A stretch of DNA of 50,912 nt, taken from assembly GCA_019459485.1 (NCBI GenBank), contig JAIBEZ010000081.1:1-50912 (forward strand), written 5' to 3'. Below the pieces are notes generated by a model. It saw only the letters and a program-made list of their open reading frames with translations, was not told the DNA's origin and made no database searches. Source of the stretch: Prolixibacteraceae bacterium (GTDB taxonomy: Bacteria > Bacteroidota > Bacteroidia > Bacteroidales > Prolixibacteraceae). Below, piece by piece: positions 35,477 through 43,602 of the stretch; position 1 is the stretch's first letter; every line of letters begins with the position of its first letter. Both the position numbers and the translations under genes were made by a program.

Positions 35477-36322
35477 TCAAACTTCGAACTTCATGTTGTC
35501 TATCAACCTTATTTTTCCGCATTGAACAGCAATGCATCCCACCTTTCGGCAAGGATCGTTCCAGCTTTTAATTGCCTTGAGGGTCATTGAATCAACAATT
35601 TCAAAGTACTCTGTGTTCAGATATTCGTTTTCGTTGATACGGTTAATTACCCAATTGGTGAGTTCTTCTACGTTTAGTTCTCCGGTTTTGTTTGTCGCTT
35701 CGAACAATGTGGCCGAAATTAGCACTGCATTCTGTCGTTGTTCACTGCTTAGCAGCATGTTGCGCGAACTCATGGCCAGTCCATCGGTTTCACGTACAAT
35801 TTGGCAGGGCACAATCTCAACCGGGAGCTGCAGTTTCCTTACCATTTCGTTGATAATCGCCAGTTGCTGAAAGTCTTTCAGGCCGAAAAAAGCTTTATCG
35901 GGTTGAACGATTTCGAATAAACGGCTTACCACCTGGGCAACTCCGTTAAAATGTCCGGGCCTGAATTTACCTTCCATCACCTGTTCGAGGTTCCCAAAAT
36001 TGAATTGCCGGGTATCAGGTTCAGGATAAATTTCATTGGCTTCGGGAGCAAAAATTAGCTGACAGGATGTCGGTTCCAACAAATTGACATCTTTCTGAAG
36101 ATCGCGCGGATATCTTTCCAGATCACTTTTGTCGTTAAACTGTGTGGGATTAACAAAAATACTCACCACCACGAACCCGGACTGCTGTCCAGCCTTTTCA
36201 ACCAATGAAATATGACCAGCGTGCAATGCGCCCATCGTGGGAACAAAACCTATGCTCAACCCCTCTTGCCGTTTATTGTCCAGTATTGCCTGAAGTTCGT
36301 TTATATGCTTTACTATCTGCAT
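35477..36322 (-). CDS. panC: Pantothenate synthetase
   Basis: 281 residues from ATG 36322; the longer frame to 36370 would add a hydrophobic non-conserved stretch. Landmarks are FVPTMGALHAGHISLV (HxGH site), VVSIFVNPTQF, FGLKDFQQLAII and SSRNMLLS (KMSKS-like loop). It joins pantoate and beta-alanine with ATP to give pantothenate. Divergent from the starch-synthase-like gene at 36469 and followed by panD. The spacer to panD (35380-35476) carries a degenerate inverted tract with TGCCTAAA-like arms but no gene. Confidence 0.97.
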   Translation of the reverse strand: MQIVKHINELQAILDNKRQEGLSIGFVPTMGALHAGHISLVEKAGQQSGFVVVSIFVNPTQFNDKSDLERYPRDLQKDVNLLEPTSCQLIFAPEANEIYPEPDTRQFNFGNLEQVMEGKFRPGHFNGVAQVVSRLFEIVQPDKAFFGLKDFQQLAIINEMVRKLQLPVEIVPCQIVRETDGLAMSSRNMLLSSEQRQNAVLISATLFEATNKTGELNVEELTNWVINRINENEYLNTEYFEIVDSMTLKAIKSWNDPCRKVGCIAVQCGKIRLIDNMKFEV

Positions 36323-36415
36323 TTTGGATAAAAAATGAGGGTGCAAAGTAAATAAATAAATTAACACCAATCCTAACTTGTTAAGCTTTTTTAAGACCTC
36401 TGTAACCTGCTGGAA

Positions 36416-36445
36416 TTGAATATTGCCGATATTTTACTAATTTTG
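36416..36445 (+). promoter_or_regulatory. Bacteroidota-type promoter
   Basis: TTG at 36416-36418 and TAATTTTG at 36438-36445, separated by 19 bases, fit the -33/-7 consensus of the primary Bacteroidota sigma factor. The element ends 23 bp before the start at 36469. Confidence 0.65.
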
Positions 36446-36468
36446 CACAATTAAACTCAGGCAATTAA

Positions 36469-37272
36469 ATGGAAAAGAAGAAAGTCTTATTTATTTCATC
36501 AGAAATTACCCCTTATCTTCCCGAGACAGAAATGTCTAAAAAATCCAGGTTCCTTCCACAGGGAATTCAGGAGAGAGGAAAGGAAATCCGGACTTTTATG
36601 CCTAGATATGGTAGTGTGAATGAACGTCGTAATCAATTGCATGAAGTAATCCGCCTATCGGGGATGAACCTGATCATTGATGATACCGACCACCCGTTGA
36701 TTATTAAAGTGGCTTCTATACAATCAGCCAGAATGCAGGTTTATTTTATAGATAATGAAGATTATTTTCAGCGTAAACAAGTTTTAAAAGATTCTAAAGG
36801 AAATGAATTCGCCGATAACGACGAAAGGGCTATTTTCTTTGCACGTGGTGTACTTGAAACAGTAGTAAAACTGCGCTGGGCTCCGGATTTAATTCATTGC
36901 AGCGGATGGTTGACTTCTCTGGTGCCCCTCTACATAAAAAAGGCCTACAACGACAACCCATTGTTTGTAAAATCGAAAGTAGTTTATTCTGTTTTTCACG
37001 ATGACTTTAAAAAGTCGTTGGATGTAAATTTCAGGAATAAGCTAAAAATGAGCAACATAATAAGCGAAGATACAGAACTTGTTGACGAACCAAACTATGT
37101 AAATTTAAGCAAAATGGCGATTCAGTATTCTGATGCTGTTATTCAGGGTAGCCCAAAAATTAACAGTGAATTAACAGAATATATACAATCGTCGGGAAAA
37201 TTATTTTTAGATTACCAACCTGAACATACCTATATTGATGCTTACAATGAATTCTATGATAAAATGTTGTAA
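36469..37272 (+). CDS. Short glycogen/starch synthase catalytic-domain-like protein
   Basis: 267 residues. The first half of a GT5 starch synthase is recognisable: KKVLFISSEITPYLPETE, GIQERGKEIRTFMPRYG, FFARGVLETVVKLRWAPDLIHCSGW. The K-x-G-G motif expected after SSE is missing (here ETEMSKKS), and the whole C-terminal glycosyltransferase lobe is absent. So it probably has no synthase activity. Such short proteins are found beside panC in many Bacteroidota, from general knowledge, and their role is unknown. A well-formed promoter lies upstream. The DUF4270 lipoprotein gene follows on the same strand. Confidence 0.8.
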   Translation: MEKKKVLFISSEITPYLPETEMSKKSRFLPQGIQERGKEIRTFMPRYGSVNERRNQLHEVIRLSGMNLIIDDTDHPLIIKVASIQSARMQVYFIDNEDYFQRKQVLKDSKGNEFADNDERAIFFARGVLETVVKLRWAPDLIHCSGWLTSLVPLYIKKAYNDNPLFVKSKVVYSVFHDDFKKSLDVNFRNKLKMSNIISEDTELVDEPNYVNLSKMAIQYSDAVIQGSPKINSELTEYIQSSGKLFLDYQPEHTYIDAYNEFYDKML

Positions 37273-37329
37273 GAAATTAGGTTACACAAATTTAAAACAT
37301 ATTAATTGGTGAAAAAAGAACTCAGCGTA

Positions 37330-38670
37330 ATGTACAAGTTCGTAGCCGGATTTGCATTGATGTCACTTATATTTTGGAGTTGCAAGGAAGAACTGAATAA
37401 AACTGGATATGGTTTATTGGATAAAGGGGATTTGGTTTCAGTAAAAAAGGCTGAAATTGATAAATCAACCATCAAGTCGTTTACAGTCACTGACGAAAAG
37501 CAACGGACCGATGAAACTACCTACAATTTGTTGGGTACATTCAACGATCCGGTTTTCGGAAAAATAACTGCTGATTTTGCCGTTCAGTTCCGCTTGGGTC
37601 AATATCCCGATTTTTCAAAAAATGCACAGCCCGACTCATTGGTTCTGTACCTCTTATACATGGAGTTTTTTGGAGACACTGTCACTCCGCAACGATTGAA
37701 AGTTTATGAGCTTGCATCTGACCTATCCTTCGATGCCCAATATGATCAGGATGTCAACCTGAAAGCAATCTCGAAAGGTGAAGTACTGGCCGATATAACT
37801 TATGTTCCTAAATTCAAGCTTGATTCGTTAACGAATTTGTACGGATCGACGAAAGCAAAGCCAAAAGACACTGTTATTCAGGAGATTGCTATTAAGTTAA
37901 ATGCTTCGCTTATAAATAAACTATGGGCTGCCGATACACTTACTTTATCAAAGAATGAACTTTTTCTGGAGTATTTTAAAGGTTTGTATATCGAAGCCGG
38001 AGATTTAAACCAGGGTGGGGCCGTTATGAGGATTAACAGCATTGCGCGTGGATCAAGAATGATTATGCATTACAAGAACAGCGAAAAAGATTCACTTTTT
38101 TACAGTTACAATATCAACGAAAATTCAGCGCGCGTCAGCCGTTTTAGTCACGAATATACAAATACCGACTTTTTTGCCAACCTCGATAAAAAAGAAACCC
38201 AGGACAGTTTGATTTATCTGCAAACTACCGGTGGATTGGGCAGTAAAATATTAATTCCAAATTTGAATTTATGGAGAGATTCTGCCAATATTGCCATCAA
38301 CAAGGCTGAACTAATCTTTACAGTTGATCAGTTTTATACCGACACTGCAAAATACACACCTCCTTATCAGGTGATTTTGAGCGCCGTTAATGAAAAAGAC
38401 AGCTTGTATTTTCCTTCTGATCTTGCATTCTCGCAGGCATATTTTGGTGGAGTATATAATAAAACAGACGGAACTTACCGTTTCAACATTGCCAAACATG
38501 TACAGGAATTGATTTCGAAAAAACCCAATGGAGTTGGATATTTAAGGGAAAATTATGGATTTTTTCTATCAATGGCTGACAGGAATACCAATTACGGCAG
38601 GGTAGTTTTAAAAGGAGCAAACAGCAAAACAGGTATCCGTTTGGAAATTACCTATTCAAAAATTAATTAG
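37330..38670 (+). CDS. DUF4270 lipoprotein
   Basis: 446 residues from ATG 37330, with a lipoprotein signal ending in FWSC. In-frame GTG (37309) and TTG (37306) starts would add seven or eight residues. The DUF4270 pattern is present: an N-terminal LLGTFNDPVFGKITADFAVQ, the middle QTTGGLGSKILIPNLN, and the last strands NYGRVVLKGANS, LEITYSKIN. Bacteroidota surface lipoproteins of this family have no assigned biochemical function. It lies in the same direction between the starch-synthase-like gene and glmS, a common neighbourhood in the phylum, so a link with envelope or sugar metabolism is possible but only contextual. Confidence 0.88.
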   Translation: MYKFVAGFALMSLIFWSCKEELNKTGYGLLDKGDLVSVKKAEIDKSTIKSFTVTDEKQRTDETTYNLLGTFNDPVFGKITADFAVQFRLGQYPDFSKNAQPDSLVLYLLYMEFFGDTVTPQRLKVYELASDLSFDAQYDQDVNLKAISKGEVLADITYVPKFKLDSLTNLYGSTKAKPKDTVIQEIAIKLNASLINKLWAADTLTLSKNELFLEYFKGLYIEAGDLNQGGAVMRINSIARGSRMIMHYKNSEKDSLFYSYNINENSARVSRFSHEYTNTDFFANLDKKETQDSLIYLQTTGGLGSKILIPNLNLWRDSANIAINKAELIFTVDQFYTDTAKYTPPYQVILSAVNEKDSLYFPSDLAFSQAYFGGVYNKTDGTYRFNIAKHVQELISKKPNGVGYLRENYGFFLSMADRNTNYGRVVLKGANSKTGIRLEITYSKIN

Positions 38671-38703
38671 CCCCCATTTTCGATCATCTAAATATATAAT
38701 CGT

Positions 38704-40542
38704 ATGTGTGGAATTGTTGGTTACATTGGCGATAAAAACGTTTATCCCATTCTGATTCAAGGTCTTCAACGGCTCGAATATCGTGGTTACGACTCTGCCG
38801 GTCTGGCGATCTATAACAGTGAACTGAAAGTTTTCAAATGCAAAGGGCGCGTTGCCGATCTTGAAAAATTTGTTTCCGCCGAAGACATCAGCGGACACAT
38901 AGGAATCGGTCACACTCGCTGGGCCACCCATGGAGAACCCAACGACCGGAATGCCCACCCTCATACTTCTATGAACGGAGACTTTGTGCTGGTTCACAAT
39001 GGCATCATCGAAAATTATGCGGAGCTAAAATCGGACTTAATTAAGAAGGACTATACTTTTCAATCGGATACCGACACTGAAGTTTTGGTTAATCTGATTG
39101 AATATTTTTACAGGAATGCAGAAGAAGTGAATGCCGAAATTGCCGTTCGGTTGGCACTTTCGAAAGTAGTTGGTGCCTACGGAATTGTGGTTATCTGTAA
39201 AAATGAAAAGGATCAGTTGATAGCAGCCCGGAAGGGCAGTCCGCTGGTGATCGGAATTGGCCGCAGCGAATACTTTATTGCTTCCGATGCAACCCCGATC
39301 GTAAATTATACCGACAGTGTGATTTACCTGAACGATCATGATGTGGCAATCATCACCAAGGACAGCCTCACGCTGAAAACCGTTGAGAATAATCCGGTTG
39401 CCTTCAAAGTCACAAAAGTTGACATGAGCATTGGTGATCTGGAAAAAGGAGATTTCGAGCATTTTATGCTGAAAGAAATTTTCGAACAGCCCAAAACCAT
39501 TGAAGATACTTTCAGGGGACGAATTTTGCCCGATCATTCAGACATTGTTTTGGGTGGTTTGCTGGATGTATTTCCTAAGATACTAAAGGCAAGACGAATC
39601 ATCATCATTGGATGCGGAACTTCGTGGCATGCAGCTTTGGTGGGTGAATACCTGATTGAAGAATATGCACGCGTCCCGGTTGAGGTTGAATATGCCTCAG
39701 AATTTCGTTACCGCAACCCGATACTGAACGGCGATGATGTAGTAATTGCCATCACCCAAAGCGGCGAAACAGCCGATACACTTGCCGCTTTGCGCATGGC
39801 CAAGGAAAAGGGCGCTACTATTCTGGGTATTTGTAACGTGGTAGGTTCGAGTATTGCCCGCGAAACCGATGCCGGTGTTTATACACATGCAGGCGTCGAA
39901 ATCGGTGTTGCATCAACCAAAGCATTTACCGCACAGGTAACAGTAATCACACTTTTTGCACTTAAACTGGCCAAAGAAAAAGGGCAAATATCTCCTGAAT
40001 TGTATCTTCAGTTAATTTCTGAATTGAGTGAAATTCCGGAGAAATTAAAATCCATTCTGGTAAAACATCCGGCAATAAAAGAAATTGCAGCCAAATACAA
40101 AGATTCGGTCAATGCACTTTATCTGGGAAGGGGCTATCTTTTCCCGGTTGCGCTGGAAGGTGCGCTGAAATTGAAAGAGATTTCGTACATCCATGCCGAA
40201 GGTTATGCCGCAGGTGAAATGAAACACGGCCCGATTGCGCTGGTTGACGATAATCTTCCAGTGATTGTTGTAGCGGCCAAAGATCATTATTACGAAAAAA
40301 TTGTCAGCAACATTCAGGAAGTAAAGGCACGGAAAGGCAATATTATAGCCGTTGTTACTGAAGGTGATGATGTACTGAAAAACATGGTGAACGATGTGTT
40401 CGAAATTCCAAAATCACATCCGGCAGTTTCGCCATTGCTTGCTATTATTCCGCTACAACTATTCTCGTATTACATTGCTGTAATGCGTGGTTGCGATGTG
40501 GATCAACCAAGAAATCTGGCCAAATCGGTTACAGTAGAATAG
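38704..40542 (+). CDS. glmS: Glutamine-fructose-6-phosphate transaminase (isomerizing)
   Basis: 612 residues, complete. After Met1 the catalytic Cys2 heads the class II glutamine amidotransferase domain (MCGIVGYIGD; about 2-220). Two SIS domains follow (about 290-430 and 460-600) with GCGTSWHA and TQSGETADT, and the C-terminus is QPRNLAKSVTVE. It makes glucosamine-6-phosphate for peptidoglycan and LPS. Thirteen codons identical in protein to its end, including the stop, recur at 41225-41263 beyond the toxin-antitoxin pair. This shows a past insertion or exchange exactly at the 3' end of this gene. Confidence 0.98.
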   Translation: MCGIVGYIGDKNVYPILIQGLQRLEYRGYDSAGLAIYNSELKVFKCKGRVADLEKFVSAEDISGHIGIGHTRWATHGEPNDRNAHPHTSMNGDFVLVHNGIIENYAELKSDLIKKDYTFQSDTDTEVLVNLIEYFYRNAEEVNAEIAVRLALSKVVGAYGIVVICKNEKDQLIAARKGSPLVIGIGRSEYFIASDATPIVNYTDSVIYLNDHDVAIITKDSLTLKTVENNPVAFKVTKVDMSIGDLEKGDFEHFMLKEIFEQPKTIEDTFRGRILPDHSDIVLGGLLDVFPKILKARRIIIIGCGTSWHAALVGEYLIEEYARVPVEVEYASEFRYRNPILNGDDVVIAITQSGETADTLAALRMAKEKGATILGICNVVGSSIARETDAGVYTHAGVEIGVASTKAFTAQVTVITLFALKLAKEKGQISPELYLQLISELSEIPEKLKSILVKHPAIKEIAAKYKDSVNALYLGRGYLFPVALEGALKLKEISYIHAEGYAAGEMKHGPIALVDDNLPVIVVAAKDHYYEKIVSNIQEVKARKGNIIAVVTEGDDVLKNMVNDVFEIPKSHPAVSPLLAIIPLQLFSYYIAVMRGCDVDQPRNLAKSVTVE

Positions 40543-40551
40543 TCGCTGGGC

Positions 40552-40941
40552 CTATTTCTCCCAAATTAAAGAAACGTCGTAATTTTCAAATTGCCCGTCT
40601 TTTGTCACAATTTGTAAATTTTCACAAATGGCTTGTGCTATAATTATTCTATCAAATGGGTCTTGATGGAAAAGTGGCAATTTCGCATTTATAAGAATTT
40701 GATTTGTGGTTATCGGGAGTAACTCAAATCCGGTATTTTCAATTATTCGAAAAATTTCTTCCAGATCCGAAAATAAATTTAGCCGTCCGATTGATTGTTT
40801 AATCGCTATTTCCCAAAAACTGGCAATACTCACAAAGCAAGTATTATCTGGATTCTCAATTACTCTTTTTGTTTTTAATGGGAGAAGGGAATCCTCTGTA
40901 ATGAACCAAATTACTGCGTGAGTATCAATCAGCAATTCCAT
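40552..40941 (-). CDS. vapC: PIN-domain toxin (VapC-like)
   Basis: 129 residues, the usual size of VapC-type ribonucleases. The PIN acidic site is visible: D6 (LLIDTHAVIW), E44 (ASFWEIAIK), D94 and D97 (DPFDRIIIAQ). Family members cleave tRNA or rRNA and are neutralised by a partner antitoxin. That partner is the DUF2281-like protein encoded immediately upstream, whose stop overlaps this start by one base (TAATG). The gene ends 10 bp after glmS, tail to tail, inside a segment bounded on the far side by a copy of the glmS tail. Confidence 0.9.
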   Translation of the reverse strand: MELLIDTHAVIWFITEDSLLPLKTKRVIENPDNTCFVSIASFWEIAIKQSIGRLNLFSDLEEIFRIIENTGFELLPITTNQILINAKLPLFHQDPFDRIIIAQAICENLQIVTKDGQFENYDVSLIWEK

Positions 40942-41153
40942 TACATATATTCTTTAAATCCTTCAATAGGATCGTCAAAATTATCTTTCATGGATATTAA
41001 TCCCTTCGCCTGCCCGGCAAGTCTTCTTTTTATCCTGAACGATTTTTTCTCTGATTTATATTTTATAAAATCGATGAAATCAGCCACCTCATTTTTTAAA
41101 TTCGTAGGCAAACTTGACAATTTTGTATATAATTGGATGTCTGTCATTTTCAT
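40941..41153 (-). CDS. DUF2281-like antitoxin
   Basis: 70 residues. The N-terminal half (LYTKLSSLPTNLKNEVADFIDFIKYK) matches the short DUF2281 antitoxin helix pair. The C-terminal tail (LAGQAKGLISMKDNFDDPIEGFKEYM) is the acidic, flexible part that usually wraps the PIN toxin. It lies first in the pair and shares a TAATG junction with vapC. A second ATG at residue 3 (41145-41147) is an alternative start. Upstream at 41173-41197 an imperfect inverted repeat (CAAAGATACAA ... TTGTCTTTG) could be an autoregulatory operator. Confidence 0.83.
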   Translation of the reverse strand: MKMTDIQLYTKLSSLPTNLKNEVADFIDFIKYKSEKKSFRIKRRLAGQAKGLISMKDNFDDPIEGFKEYM

Positions 41154-41172
41154 TTTTTTAATTTTTCCAATT

Positions 41173-41197
41173 CAAAGATACAAAATAATTGTCTTTG
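41173..41197. promoter_or_regulatory. Possible operator of the vapBC-type pair
   Basis: The left arm CAAAGATACAA and right arm TTGTCTTTG are related by inversion with a two-base bulge. It is 20 bp upstream of the antitoxin start. Binding is inferred only. Confidence 0.3.
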
Positions 41198-41224
41198 CAC
41201 TTGGGTTATATTTCTCCAAAATCA

Positions 41225-41263
41225 CAACCACGAAATCTGGCAAAGAGTGTTACCGTCGAGTAG
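41225..41263 (+). pseudogene. Duplicated 3' end of glmS
   Basis: The 13 codons read QPRNLAKSVTVE plus stop, exactly the end of the intact GlmS (40504-40542). Seven of the 13 codons differ between copies, all synonymously. The match does not extend upstream. The remnant stop directly abuts the stop of the kinase-pyrophosphorylase gene (41264), so glmS and that gene once met tail to tail here. The toxin-antitoxin pair now lies between the two tails. Confidence 0.88.
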
Positions 41264-42139
41264 TCATTCATCTTTCGCAGGGTAAGGAGAATCAAGTCTT
41301 CTTCCGCGGTATTCAAACCGGTTGGCCATCATGTTCAGTATTTCGTTTGCACTGGTTTCAATCGGTTTGTTCGATACATTGATTATTGTAAATCCGCCTT
41401 TTTCGAATATGAAATTTGCATTGCGGATTTCCTTCATTACCAGAAGTTCGTCAATATAATTGGTGTTTTCAGGATTGCCCAAACTTCGCAAACGCTTTAT
41501 CCGGTGGGATATCAGGTGTCCGGAACTGATGCTCAGTCCAAACACGCGACGGGGATCAACCTCGAACAATTCTTTGGGCGGATCGATTCCGTTCACCAAT
41601 GGGATGTTGGCAACTTTCCAGCCATACATGGCCAGATAAACACTTAGCGGTGTTTTTCCTGAACGTGAAACGCCAGTCAGGATAATTTCTGCTTTGTGCA
41701 GTTTTTGCGGTTGCAGACCATCATCGTGGTTTAATGTAAATTCGATCGCCTCAATACGGTCGAAATATTGCTGGTTCAGCTCCCGGTAGAGTCCGGGCGA
41801 CTGTACCGATGGAATGTCCAGTTTTTCATCCAGATAATCGGCCAGCTCGCCCATGTAATCAATATTTTTAACCCCTTTCTCGGCACAAAGCTTCTTCAGA
41901 AAATCACGTAATTCACGGTTCACCAATGTGTGGGCAATAAGTCCTTCTTCCTGCTTCGCTTTTTCGACCAACTTAATGAGTTGTATTTCCTCGTGAATAT
42001 TAGGTACAATATTTACCGGAACATTGTTGTTCGGATATTGGATTAGCAGCGAATGAACCATGTTGTTTCCTACAAGACCTTTCCCGCCCGAAACAATATA
42101 TATTGGTCCAACATGTTTTTCATTTTTATCTGCGCTCAT
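41264..42139 (-). CDS. Kinase/pyrophosphorylase (bifunctional PPDK/PEP synthase regulatory protein)
   Basis: 291 residues. The start HVGPIYIVSGGKGLVGNNMVHSLL, the P-loop GVSRSGKT (about 155-162) and the later VFGLSI, then NTNYIDELLVMKEIRNANFIF are typical of the ADP-dependent kinase/Pi-dependent pyrophosphorylase family. These proteins switch PEP synthase or pyruvate phosphate dikinase off and on by threonine phosphorylation; which target applies here is not visible. It is the last minus-strand gene before glmS and vapBC, with its stop abutting the glmS-tail remnant. The spacer upstream (42140-42446) holds a dispersed repeat. Confidence 0.93.
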   Translation of the reverse strand: MSADKNEKHVGPIYIVSGGKGLVGNNMVHSLLIQYPNNNVPVNIVPNIHEEIQLIKLVEKAKQEEGLIAHTLVNRELRDFLKKLCAEKGVKNIDYMGELADYLDEKLDIPSVQSPGLYRELNQQYFDRIEAIEFTLNHDDGLQPQKLHKAEIILTGVSRSGKTPLSVYLAMYGWKVANIPLVNGIDPPKELFEVDPRRVFGLSISSGHLISHRIKRLRSLGNPENTNYIDELLVMKEIRNANFIFEKGGFTIINVSNKPIETSANEILNMMANRFEYRGRRLDSPYPAKDE

Positions 42140-42446
42140 AGGTAAAAAATTAAATTATTGACCGTTAAATTATCCATTTGGCATTTTGTAGAAGTCAATT
42201 GTGGCCATTTATTGTCATTCTGTTGTCATTTTAAAGCAACTAAATGACAATTTAAGGACATTAGCGACCAAGGTAAATTCACGGTTTAATCTCTCGTGAA
42301 ACAAAAATAGCTTAAAACTGCAACCGTTCTTAATAAAATGAACCCTCTGAATTTAAAAAAGTTTGGTTTAATAACCATTGAACAGACATTATTTCTTAAT
42401 TTGGCTTTTTCTAAACTACAAATTTTTAAATCTTAAAACATACAAA
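42140..42446. other. Divergent intergenic region with dispersed repeat
   Basis: 307 bp between the kinase-pyrophosphorylase and the aldo/keto reductase genes. Dispersed repeat copy 2 lies at about 42160-42240. On the plus strand TAATTTGG, at about 42393, weakly resembles a -7 element for the reductase. Nothing else is evident. Confidence 0.4.
42160..42240 (+). repeat. Dispersed intergenic repeat, copy 2
   Basis: It contains GACCGTTAAAT and then ATTTGGCATTTTG, with a later GTCAATTGTGGCCATT. These blocks match copy 3 (44341-44391) closely and copy 1 (8321-8392) in the same order. AATGACAA tracts follow. Confidence 0.6.
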
Positions 42447-43571
42447 ATGCAATACTCAGCTGATTTAAACCGGTATAGCCAAATGACCTACAACAAATGC
42501 GGAAAATGGGGATTGAAACTTCCTGCTATTTCGTTGGGTCTCTGGCACAATTTCGGAGGAGTCGATGAATTTGAAAACGGACGCGCCATGTGCCGCCGTG
42601 CTTTCGATCTGGGAATTACCCATTTCGACCTGGCCAACAACTATGGCCCACCGGCAGGATCAGCCGAGGAAAATTTCGGGAAAATTATGCAACTCGATTT
42701 GGCCCCGTACCGCGACGAGCTTATCATTTCGACCAAAGCTGGTTATCTGATGTGGCCTGGCCCTTACGGTGAATGGGGAAGCCGCAAAAGTTTACTTTCG
42801 AGTCTCAATCAGAGCCTGAAAAGGATGAAACTCGACTATGTTGACATTTTCTATTCGCACCGTCCCGATCCCGATACACCGCTTGAAGAAACCATGATGG
42901 CGCTCGATCACGCAGTTCGTCAGGGAAAAGCCTTGTATGCTGGTATATCCAATTATCCTGCTGAACTGGCACTCAAGGCATCGCGTATTTTGAAAGAACT
43001 GGGAACTCCCTGTTTGATTCATCAGCCCAAATACTCAATGTTTGAGCGTGGAGTTGAAAAGGGTTTGCTGGATGTTTTGGGTAGAGAGGGAATTGGCTGT
43101 ATCCCGTTTTCGCCGCTTGCGCAGGGATTGCTGACAGATAAGTACCTGAATGGAATTCCTGAAGGTTCAAGGGCCGCTAAATCATGGGGTTTTCTTCAGC
43201 CGGAACAGGTTGAGCCTGCCATTGAAAAAGTAAAAAAGTTGAATGAAATAGCCATTCAAAGAGGACAGACCTTGGCTCAAATGGCACTTGTTTGGCTGAT
43301 GAAAGATACGAGGGTCACTTCAGTACTGATTGGCGCCAGTTCGATAAAACAGCTGGAAGACAACATTGCAGCACTCAAAAACAAAGAATTTACGAATACT
43401 GAACTCCATCAGATTGAGCTCATTCTTACAGGAAAAAAATACAGCATTCCTGTTTTCGAACCGAAAGAGGTATATGTTGCAAAGAAATCGGATAGCAACA
43501 CTCCGTCAAGAGGCGACTTTATTAAAAATCTTGCCATAAGGGTTGGAAGTCAGTCAAAAGGGAGAATTTGA
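42447..43571 (+). CDS. Aldo/keto reductase, YghZ-like
   Basis: 374 residues from ATG 42447; in-frame codons upstream to 42378 are A+T-rich spacer. The AKR catalytic set is visible: Asp and Tyr in THFDLANNYGPPAGSAEENFG, Lys in ISTKAGY and His in FYSHRPDP. SPLAQGLLTDKYL and SVLIGASSIKQLEDNI complete the NADP(H) site. The start and the SARKS-like GSRKSLLSSLNQSLKR resemble L-glyceraldehyde-3-phosphate reductase YghZ, which detoxifies aldehydes. A charged C-terminal extension of about 35 residues follows the fold. It is followed 31 bp later by the pteridine-reductase-like gene, so the two may be co-transcribed. Confidence 0.9.
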   Translation: MQYSADLNRYSQMTYNKCGKWGLKLPAISLGLWHNFGGVDEFENGRAMCRRAFDLGITHFDLANNYGPPAGSAEENFGKIMQLDLAPYRDELIISTKAGYLMWPGPYGEWGSRKSLLSSLNQSLKRMKLDYVDIFYSHRPDPDTPLEETMMALDHAVRQGKALYAGISNYPAELALKASRILKELGTPCLIHQPKYSMFERGVEKGLLDVLGREGIGCIPFSPLAQGLLTDKYLNGIPEGSRAAKSWGFLQPEQVEPAIEKVKKLNEIAIQRGQTLAQMALVWLMKDTRVTSVLIGASSIKQLEDNIAALKNKEFTNTELHQIELILTGKKYSIPVFEPKEVYVAKKSDSNTPSRGDFIKNLAIRVGSQSKGRI

Positions 43572-43602
43572 ACTTCAGGAATGACTGAGTGTTTATAGGG
43601 GT

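Noticed and set aside
40504-41263. A complete Tn7-like element at glmS
   Set aside because: No Tns proteins, no terminal inverted repeats and no cargo other than the toxin-antitoxin pair. Tn7 insertion alone does not duplicate the glmS tail.
40918-41382. 154-codon plus-strand frame across the antitoxin gene
   Set aside because: It is antisense to the DUF2281 antitoxin and the kinase gene 3' end, both with clear families.
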